This document shows, piece by piece, positions 58,316 to 64,000 of a stretch of DNA of 64,000 bases (its first letter is position 1; each line of letters opens with the position of its first letter). The stretch covers positions 62,001 to 126,000 of the forward strand of contig NZ_PVTF01000004.1 in the NCBI RefSeq assembly GCF_003002815.1. The letters run 5' to 3'. The translations under genes were made by a program, and so were the position numbers. Below the pieces are notes generated by a model that made no database searches, had not been told where the DNA came from, and saw only the letters and a program-made list of their open reading frames with translations. The stretch comes from Umezawaea tangerina. Its GTDB lineage: Bacteria; Actinomycetota; Actinomycetes; Mycobacteriales; Pseudonocardiaceae.

Positions 58316-59317
58316 CTAGACCGTGCCCGCGACGTGCTTGGCGGCCTCGGGGTGGCGCTTGACCTTGATGAGGCTCGCGACCGTCGTGATGGCGAGGACG
58401 CCGACGATGACGCCGAGCGAGAGCTCGATGCCGATGGTCGGGACCGGCAGGCCCTCGCCGTCGTTGAGGAACGAGAACGTGTTGGTGTGCAGGGCTTCCA
58501 GGATCAGCTTGACGCCGATGAAGCCGAGGATCACCGAGAGGCCGACGGACAGGTACACCAGCTTGCTGAGCAGGCCGCCGAGCAGGAAGTACAGCTGGCG
58601 CAGGCCCATCAGGGCGAAGGCGTTGGCGGAGAAGACGAGGAACGGTTCCTTGGTGAGGCCGAAGATGGCCGGGATGGAGTCGAGGGCGAAGAGCAGGTCG
58701 GTGGTGCCGATGGCGACGATCACGATGAACATCGGCGTGACGAAGCGCTTGCCGTCGATCTTCACGAAGGACTTGGCCTCGTGGTACTTGTCGGACACCG
58801 GGAAGACCCGGCGGACGATGCGCAGGGCCGCGTTCTCCTTGAAGTCCTCGTCGTCCTCGTCGTGGTTGGTCTTCGCGAGGTTGTAGGCGGTGTAGATGAG
58901 GAACGCGCCGAAGATGTAGAAGACCCAGCTGAACTGGGAGATGACGGCCGCGCCGACCGCGATGAAGATGCCGCGCATGACCAGTGCCATCAGGATGCCG
59001 ATCAGCAGCACCTTGTGCTGGTGGATCGCGGGCACCTTGAACGTCGTCATGATGATCAGGAAGATGAACAGGTTGTCCACGCTGAGCGAGTACTCCGTGA
59101 TGTACCCGGCGAAGAACCCGGTCGCGGCCTCGGAGTCGCCGAAGAGCCAGAGCCCCGCTCCGAAGAGGACGGCGACGGCGACGTAGAACGCCACCCAGCG
59201 GCCCGCTTCACCGATGGTGACCTCGTGCGGCTTCCGGTCGACGATGACGAGGTCGATGGCGAGGAGTACCAGCAGACCGGCGATCGTAGCGATCCACAGC
59301 CACGCGGGAACTACCAT
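58316..59317 (-). CDS. TerC-family membrane protein under a yybP-ykoY riboswitch
   Basis: 333 residues with about eight membrane helices. The TerC signatures YSLSVDNLFIFLIIM and TDLLFALDSIPAIFGLT carry acidic residues within helices, consistent with a divalent metal exporter. The long acidic HDEDDEDFKENAALRIVRRVFPVS loop is typical. MVVPAWLWIATIAGLLVLLAIDLVIVD starts at 59317 with GGAGG upstream. Mn efflux is inferred from the family and from the upstream riboswitch. Confidence 0.92.
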   Translation of the reverse strand: MVVPAWLWIATIAGLLVLLAIDLVIVDRKPHEVTIGEAGRWVAFYVAVAVLFGAGLWLFGDSEAATGFFAGYITEYSLSVDNLFIFLIIMTTFKVPAIHQHKVLLIGILMALVMRGIFIAVGAAVISQFSWVFYIFGAFLIYTAYNLAKTNHDEDDEDFKENAALRIVRRVFPVSDKYHEAKSFVKIDGKRFVTPMFIVIVAIGTTDLLFALDSIPAIFGLTKEPFLVFSANAFALMGLRQLYFLLGGLLSKLVYLSVGLSVILGFIGVKLILEALHTNTFSFLNDGEGLPVPTIGIELSLGVIVGVLAITTVASLIKVKRHPEAAKHVAGTV

Positions 59318-59325
59318 GTTGTCAA

Positions 59326-59465
59326 CCTCCGGACAGGCGCACGCCAATGCCCGGAGGTCTCCTCCGCCAACAGCAGACTTCTGCTGCCGGCCGGCGGCAC
59401 CGGGTGCTCTCAGGTCGAGCACCGTGCTGACGACACCGCCGCGTTGGGAGTACTCCCCTCCACGC
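59326..59465 (-). ncRNA. yybP-ykoY (Mn2+) riboswitch with SD-sequestering platform, upstream of terC
   Basis: On the reverse strand the leader contains GGGGAGTA (59459-59452), GTGTCGTCAGCACGGTGCTC with GAGCACCCGGTGCCGCC, and GGCGGAGGAGACCTCC near 59357, matching the conserved blocks of the yybP-ykoY aptamer. The 3' strand of the basal stem (CCTCCGG, 59357-59351) is also complementary to the Shine-Dalgarno CCGGAGG (59332-59326). Metal binding would keep CCTCC in the aptamer and expose the ribosome site, turning on the exporter. Nothing else is evident between 59466 and 59640. Confidence 0.85.
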
Positions 59466-59653
59466 TCGCACTGAGTGTGTCCTACTCCGAGGTACCGGCG
59501 CCACTCGTCGTGATCAGGGGCACCCGCCCGCGTCCCGAATCACCCGATCCACCCAGCCGGTTCGTCCCACCAGCCGAAAGAGCGCGCGACGCGCTGAGAG
59601 GCCGCTTGTATACCTTCAGCCCGTTCTCAGCAAACCTCCAATAAGGTCAACCC

Positions 59654-62539
59654 GTGTCCCACCTCTCCCGCCTCCGCGGCAGGTGGTCTCTCCCCATCGT
59701 GCTCGTGGTGCTCGCCCTCGTCGGCGGCACCGTGCTCTGGACACGATCGGAAGACGCCCCTCCGCCGGTGAGCACCCGTGACGCGGTGATCGACGTGCCG
59801 GAAAGTCCTGGGAGCTCCCAGACGATCCAGATCGACACCACGCTGTACCTGCCCGTCCAGACGCCAGCGCCCGCGATCCTGCTCCCGCACGGTTTCGGCG
59901 GCAGCAAGACCAGCGTCTCCGCACAGGCCACCGAGCTGGCCCAGCGGGGGTTCGTCGTGCTGGCCTACTCGGCGCGCGGCTTCGGCCGCAGCACCGGCAA
60001 GATCTCGTTGAACGCCCCCGACCGCGAGGTGGCCGACGCCCGCAAGCTGCTCGACTGGCTGGCCACCCGCGAAGAGGTGCAGACCGACGGCCCCGGCGAC
60101 CCGAAGGTCGGCGTGACCGGCGGTTCCTACGGCGGCTCGCTGTCGCTGCTGCTGGCCGCGGCCGACCCCAGGGTCGACACGCTCGCGCCGGTCATCACCT
60201 ACAACGACCTGTCGCAGGCGCTGCTGCCCAACGCGGGCGCCACCGGGTCCCCCACCGCCACCACGCCCGCCGCCGGGTCGTTCGGCGACGACGGCGTGTT
60301 CAAGCGCTCGTGGGCGGGCATCTTCTTCTCGGCGGGCCTCTCCGGCAGCGACAGCGCCAGCCCCGGCCGGGAGGCCGCCGAGCCGGGCCAGGAGGACGAC
60401 GCCGCGGGCAACGCGGTCGCCGACGCCTCCGCGGCCGCCACGAGCCAGGGCCAGGGTCAAGGCCAGGGCCGCCAGCAAGGCGGGACCCAGGCCGCGCCGG
60501 ACGCGTGCGGCCGGTTCACCGCCGAGGTGTGCGCCGCCTACACCGAGGTCGCGACCACGGGCAAGGCGAGCCCCGCGACGGTGAAGCTGCTGCGCGACGT
60601 CTCCCCCGTGTCCTACAACAGCGGCATCAAGCAACCGACGCTGATCGTGCAGGGCGAGCAGGACACCCTGTTCGGCCTCGACCAGGCGGACGCGAACGCC
60701 CGGCAGATCAGCGCGAACGGCGCAAAGGTCAAGGTCGTCTGGTACGCGGGCGGCCACGACGGCGGCAGCCCCGGCGCCGGGCTGCGCGGCGAGATCGCCG
60801 ACTGGATGGCGTTCCACCTCCAGGGCAAGGGCACCGACCCCGGCACCGGCTTCGAGTACTCGGTGCAGGGAGCGTTCCGCACCAACGGCACCACGTCGGT
60901 GCGCACCGTGTCCGCGGCCGGCTACCCCGGCCTGACCGGCAAGGACGCGACCTCGCGGACGTCGTTGCCGCTCAAGGGCCGTGAGCAGGTCGTGGTCAAC
61001 CCCGCGGGCGGCAACCCGGCCGCGGTGAGCAGCCTGCCCGGCTTCGGCTCGGTGCTCAGCGGGTCCAGCTCGCTGTCCAGCAGGCTGTCGATCGACCTGC
61101 CCGGCCAGGCCGCCCTGTTCAGCTCCGACCAGCTCACCAGCCAGGTCCTGGTCGCGGGCTCGCCGACGGTGAGGCTGCGGGTCGCCGCGGTGCCCGGCCA
61201 GCCCGTGCCCGCCGACGGCACGGTGCTGTTCGTGAAGCTCTACGACGCCGACGCGAACGGCGCCCGCACGCTGCCGGGCGCGGCCGTGGCGCCGGTCCGG
61301 ATCGGCTCGCTGCCCGCCGACGGCACCCCGGTCGACGTGACCGTGACGCTGGCTGGTGTCGTGCGGCCGATCGAGAGCAACCACCGCGTGCAGCTCGTCG
61401 TGGCCACCACGGACCAGGCGTACGCGAACACCGGGGCGCCCGCGGCGTACCGGGTCGCGCTCGCCGACGAGAACATCCAGCTGCCCACCGTGGCGGGCAC
61501 GAACACCACGACCGGGCTCGCGACCACCGCGCTGTGGGGCATCGGCATCGTGCTGCTGGCCTTCGTCGCGATCGGTGTCGTGGCCGCGTTCCGGCGCAGG
61601 CTCGCCGCGGACGTCGACCCCGAGCTGACCTCGGTGCCGCTGGTGATCGAGAACCTGACGAAGTCCTACCCCGGCAAGCTCACCGCCGTGAAGGACCTGT
61701 CCTTCCGGGTGGAGCACGGCCAGGTGCTGGGCCTGCTCGGGCCGAACGGCGCGGGCAAGACCACCACGCTGCGCATGCTGATGGGGCTGATCCACCCGAC
61801 CGAGGGCGGCATCAGGGTGTTCGGCCACAAGGTCACGCCCGGTGCTCCCGTGCTGTCGCGGATCGGGTCGTTCGTCGAGGGCGCGGGCTTCCTGCCGCAC
61901 CTGTCCGGCACCGCGAACCTGCGCCTGTACTGGGCGGCCACCGGCCGACCGGTCGAGCAGGCGCACTTCGAGGAGGCGCTGGAGATCGCGGGCCTCGGCA
62001 ACGCCGTGGACCGCAAGGTCCGCACGTACAGCCAGGGCATGCGGCAGCGGCTGGCCATCGCCCAGGCGATGCTCGGCCTGCCGGACCTGCTCGTGCTGGA
62101 CGAGCCGACCAACGGGCTCGACCCGCCCCAGATCCACCAGATGCGCGACGTGCTGCGCCGCTACGCGGCGGCGGGCCGGACGGTGCTGGTCTCCAGCCAC
62201 CTGCTGGCCGAGGTCGAGCAGACCTGCAGCCACGTCGTGGTGATGCACAAGGGCAAGCTGGTCGCGGCCGGGCTCGTCGAGGACATCGCCCAGGGCGGTG
62301 GCGAGGCGACGTTCAAGGTCGGCGACCCGATGCGGGCGGCCACCGTGCTGCGCGCCATCGACGGCGTGCACGACGTGCACGTCGACGGCGAGCTGGTGCA
62401 CGCGGGCCTCAACGGCACGCCGCGCTCGGAGGCGTTGACCGAGCTGGTCAAGGCCGGGGTGACGGTCGACCAGGCCGGACCGCGCCGCAGGCTGGAAGAC
62501 GCCTTCCTGGAACTGGTCGGAGAGGGGACGTCCGCGTGA
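59654..62539 (+). CDS. Fused S15-like alpha/beta hydrolase and ABC-transporter ATPase
   Basis: 961 residues in one frame. Residues 13-30 are a membrane anchor or signal. About 40-380 form an X-Pro dipeptidyl-peptidase (S15)-like hydrolase: VTGGSYGGSLS with Ser158, VIQ/LIVQGEQDTLFG (Asp) and VWYAGGHDGGS (His). A jelly-roll domain follows (about 400-610) and a membrane helix at about 617-640. The last 320 residues are an ABC ATPase: LGPNGAGKTTT (Walker A, about 694-702), YSQGMRQRLAIAQ (signature) and LLVLDEPTNGLDPP (Walker B). The topology puts the hydrolase outside and the ATPase inside. GTG start six bases after TAAGGT (59642-59647), probably leaderless. Confidence 0.88.
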   Translation: MSHLSRLRGRWSLPIVLVVLALVGGTVLWTRSEDAPPPVSTRDAVIDVPESPGSSQTIQIDTTLYLPVQTPAPAILLPHGFGGSKTSVSAQATELAQRGFVVLAYSARGFGRSTGKISLNAPDREVADARKLLDWLATREEVQTDGPGDPKVGVTGGSYGGSLSLLLAAADPRVDTLAPVITYNDLSQALLPNAGATGSPTATTPAAGSFGDDGVFKRSWAGIFFSAGLSGSDSASPGREAAEPGQEDDAAGNAVADASAAATSQGQGQGQGRQQGGTQAAPDACGRFTAEVCAAYTEVATTGKASPATVKLLRDVSPVSYNSGIKQPTLIVQGEQDTLFGLDQADANARQISANGAKVKVVWYAGGHDGGSPGAGLRGEIADWMAFHLQGKGTDPGTGFEYSVQGAFRTNGTTSVRTVSAAGYPGLTGKDATSRTSLPLKGREQVVVNPAGGNPAAVSSLPGFGSVLSGSSSLSSRLSIDLPGQAALFSSDQLTSQVLVAGSPTVRLRVAAVPGQPVPADGTVLFVKLYDADANGARTLPGAAVAPVRIGSLPADGTPVDVTVTLAGVVRPIESNHRVQLVVATTDQAYANTGAPAAYRVALADENIQLPTVAGTNTTTGLATTALWGIGIVLLAFVAIGVVAAFRRRLAADVDPELTSVPLVIENLTKSYPGKLTAVKDLSFRVEHGQVLGLLGPNGAGKTTTLRMLMGLIHPTEGGIRVFGHKVTPGAPVLSRIGSFVEGAGFLPHLSGTANLRLYWAATGRPVEQAHFEEALEIAGLGNAVDRKVRTYSQGMRQRLAIAQAMLGLPDLLVLDEPTNGLDPPQIHQMRDVLRRYAAAGRTVLVSSHLLAEVEQTCSHVVVMHKGKLVAAGLVEDIAQGGGEATFKVGDPMRAATVLRAIDGVHDVHVDGELVHAGLNGTPRSEALTELVKAGVTVDQAGPRRRLEDAFLELVGEGTSA

Positions 62540-63504
62540 ACGCCGCGAAGAAGGACGCCGACGCCGCTGCCGTCGGGACCGACGACAGCGGGGTGCACAC
62601 CGACTCGGCCGCCATCGACGACCTCACGGACGCGGTGGCGGGCGAGGTGACGCGGGTGGCGCCGGACGGCTCGACCGTCGGCTACCGGGCCCGCAAGACC
62701 ATGCCGCTGCGGGTGGAGCTGGTCCGCCAGCTGCGGCGGCGCAGGACCCAGCTGGTGCTGGGCTTCCTGGTGCTGCTGCCGTTCATCCTGGTGATCTCGT
62801 TCGAGCTGGGCGAGTCCTCGCCGAACCGGCGGTCGGGCGGCTTCGTCGACCTGGCCACCGCGAGCGGCGTGAACTTCGTGCTGCTGACGCTGTTCGTGAC
62901 GAGCAGCTTCCTGCTGCCGATGATCGTGGCGCTGTTCTTCGGCGACACGATCGCCAGCGAGGCGTCGTGGTCGAGCCTGAAGTACCTGCTCGCCGCGCCG
63001 ATCCCCCGGCACCGGCTGATGCGCCGCAAAGCCATCTCGTCCGGGATCCTGTCGGTGTTCGGGCTGCTCCTGCTGCCCGCCGTGGCGCTGGCCGTCGGCG
63101 TGGTCTGGTACGGCTCGGGCGAGCTGGTCAGCCCGACCGGTGAGGCGGCCTCGTTCTCCGACGGCGTCACGGCACTGGTGCTCGCGGTCTGCTACATCGC
63201 GATCCACCTGTTCTGGGTCGCGGGGCTCGCGCTGTTCCTGTCCGTCGCCACCGACGCGCCGCTCGGCGCGGTCGGCGGCGCGGTGCTGGCGTCGATCCTG
63301 TCGCAGATCCTGGACCAGATCACCGCGCTGGGCGACCTGCGGCAGTACCTGCCCACGCACTACGCGCTGTCGTGGGCGGACCTGCTGTCCACCGACATCG
63401 ACTGGTCGGACATGACCAAGGGCGTGTTCTCGGCCCTGGTGTACGGCGGGCTGTTCACGGTGCTGGCCGCCCGCCGCTTCCGCACCAAGGACATCACCAG
63501 CTAA
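62536..63504 (+). CDS. ABC transporter permease (ABC-2 type)
   Basis: 322 residues. A hydrophilic Asp/Ala-rich N-terminal tail (about 1-50) precedes KTMPLRVELVRQLRRRRTQLVLG, then six membrane helices with FFGDTIASEASWSSLKYLLAAPIPRHRLMRRKAIS in the first cytoplasmic loop, typical of ABC-2/drug or lipid exporters. The GTG start overlaps the stop of the hydrolase-ATPase gene (GTGA), so the two proteins are made together and form the exporter. Substrate unknown. Confidence 0.88.
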   Translation: MNAAKKDADAAAVGTDDSGVHTDSAAIDDLTDAVAGEVTRVAPDGSTVGYRARKTMPLRVELVRQLRRRRTQLVLGFLVLLPFILVISFELGESSPNRRSGGFVDLATASGVNFVLLTLFVTSSFLLPMIVALFFGDTIASEASWSSLKYLLAAPIPRHRLMRRKAISSGILSVFGLLLLPAVALAVGVVWYGSGELVSPTGEAASFSDGVTALVLAVCYIAIHLFWVAGLALFLSVATDAPLGAVGGAVLASILSQILDQITALGDLRQYLPTHYALSWADLLSTDIDWSDMTKGVFSALVYGGLFTVLAARRFRTKDITS

Positions 63505-63509
63505 CCGGC

Positions 63510-63911
63510 TCAGTGCACGCAGAACTCGTTGCCTTCCGGGTCCTGCAGCACGGTGCACCTGCCGGTCGGCTCGTCGACCTCACCGACGACCACGGCCCCG
63601 GCCTCGACCAGGCGCGCCACGTGCGCGGCCTTGTCGGGACCGGGGTCGATGTCGAGGTGGACCCGGTTCTTCGCGGTCTTGCCCTCGGGGACGCGCTGGA
63701 GGTAGATGCGCGGCCCCCTGCCCTCCGGGTCGATGAGCGCGGACTGGTCGTTCCAGCGCTCCTCCGGCAGGTCGATGGACCGGCCGAAGTCCTCCCACGT
63801 GGCGAAGCCGGGTGGTGGTGGCTGGAACACGTAGCCCGCCGCGAGGGCCCAGAACTCGGCCAGCTTGGTGGGGTCGTGGGCGTCGAACGTGACCTGGATG
63901 CCGAATGCCAT
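63510..63911 (-). CDS. VOC family protein
   Basis: 133 residues from the ATG at 63911: AFGIQVTFDAHDPTKLAEFWALAAGYVFQ at the start, RIYLQRVPEGKTAKNRVHLDIDPG in the middle and CTVLQDPEGNEFCVH at the end, one complete glyoxalase/bleomycin-resistance domain (DUF/Glyoxalase_6-like). The His-Leu-Asp-Ile strand and final Glu are the usual metal-site positions. Substrate unknown. Convergent with the permease gene six bases away. Confidence 0.88.
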   Translation of the reverse strand: MAFGIQVTFDAHDPTKLAEFWALAAGYVFQPPPPGFATWEDFGRSIDLPEERWNDQSALIDPEGRGPRIYLQRVPEGKTAKNRVHLDIDPGPDKAAHVARLVEAGAVVVGEVDEPTGRCTVLQDPEGNEFCVH

Positions 63912-64000
63912 GCGGTCGACGTTAAGCCGAATTGGTGACAACCGCGGTCCTGGATAGCGGGTGGTTTCGGGCGTAGCGTCCGGCGCATGCCTCGCCCAGT

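Noticed and set aside
63987-64000. ATG at 63987 as the start of the next gene
   Set aside because: Only four codons fit before the window ends, too little to support a call.

Overview
This is a GC-rich, densely packed actinobacterial chromosome segment. GTG starts are frequent, Shine-Dalgarno sites are of the GGAGG type, and several genes look leaderless. The gene content (ESX-type substrates, EspC and YbaB-like proteins, an MptB-like mannosyltransferase, GH64 glucanase, a PF09826 beta-propeller, DUF1992, DUF3626 and DUF899) points to a filamentous actinomycete, most likely Pseudonocardiaceae (Saccharothrix, Lentzea or Actinosynnema-like). That assignment is inferred from gene content and composition; no rRNA gene is present. 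No tRNA, CRISPR array, complete insertion sequence or phage was seen.

Layout. 0-8 kb: a truncated acyltransferase, a metallo-beta-lactamase hydrolase, an RNase HI with two added Cys/His finger-like repeats, small enzymes, and a large Tat-exported F5/8C-domain protein. 8-11 kb: a hydantoin/allantoin-type racemase, an NCS1 permease and a GntR regulator, with two identical 14-bp sites 20 bp apart before the permease. 11-18.5 kb: a secreted C39-like peptidase, a GH64 glucanase behind a perfect 18-bp palindrome, lspA, an aminotransferase, VOC and alpha/beta-hydrolase genes, and a deleted SARP regulator remnant. 18.6-25.2 kb: a sugar-utilisation locus (GH3 glycosidase, divergent ABC binding protein plus two permeases, LacI regulator) tied together by shared operator-like sites. 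It has no ATPase gene of its own, so a shared MsiK-type ATPase is inferred.

25-35 kb: an NmrA-like reductase under a 36-bp inverted repeat, DUF3626, DUF899, a Nudix enzyme, and ahcY preceded by a recognisable SAH riboswitch. After the ahcY terminator lies a 169-bp MITE-like element, then a lipoprotein, a DUF309 protein, a GT39-type transferase, a secreted endonuclease I, and an ArsR-SRPBCC pair. 35-42.7 kb: a tandem array of GCGNAGC mini-hairpins next to a long perfect inverted repeat, a frameshifted Cys-rich gene, a methyltransferase, an acetyltransferase, an EI24 membrane protein, a beta-propeller protein, a trypsin-like protease and an FKBP. 42.8-49.2 kb: a polymorphic-toxin operon (YbaB-like, EspC-like, a 1323-residue ESX-type toxin ending in a nonspecific nuclease, and two YezG/DUF600-like putative immunity genes).

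49-64 kb: an HdeD-like protein, two GT-C mannosyltransferases, a RES/Xre-type toxin-antitoxin pair, a second copy of the mini-hairpin array plus long inverted repeat, an acetyltransferase, an S9 peptidase, an amidohydrolase, TerC behind a yybP-ykoY-type Mn riboswitch, a fused S15-like hydrolase/ABC ATPase with its permease, and a VOC protein. The most unusual signals are the paired mini-hairpin/long-inverted-repeat elements (about 35.3 and 54.1 kb), the two riboswitches whose expression platforms can be read directly, the polymorphic-toxin operon and the RNase H fusion.
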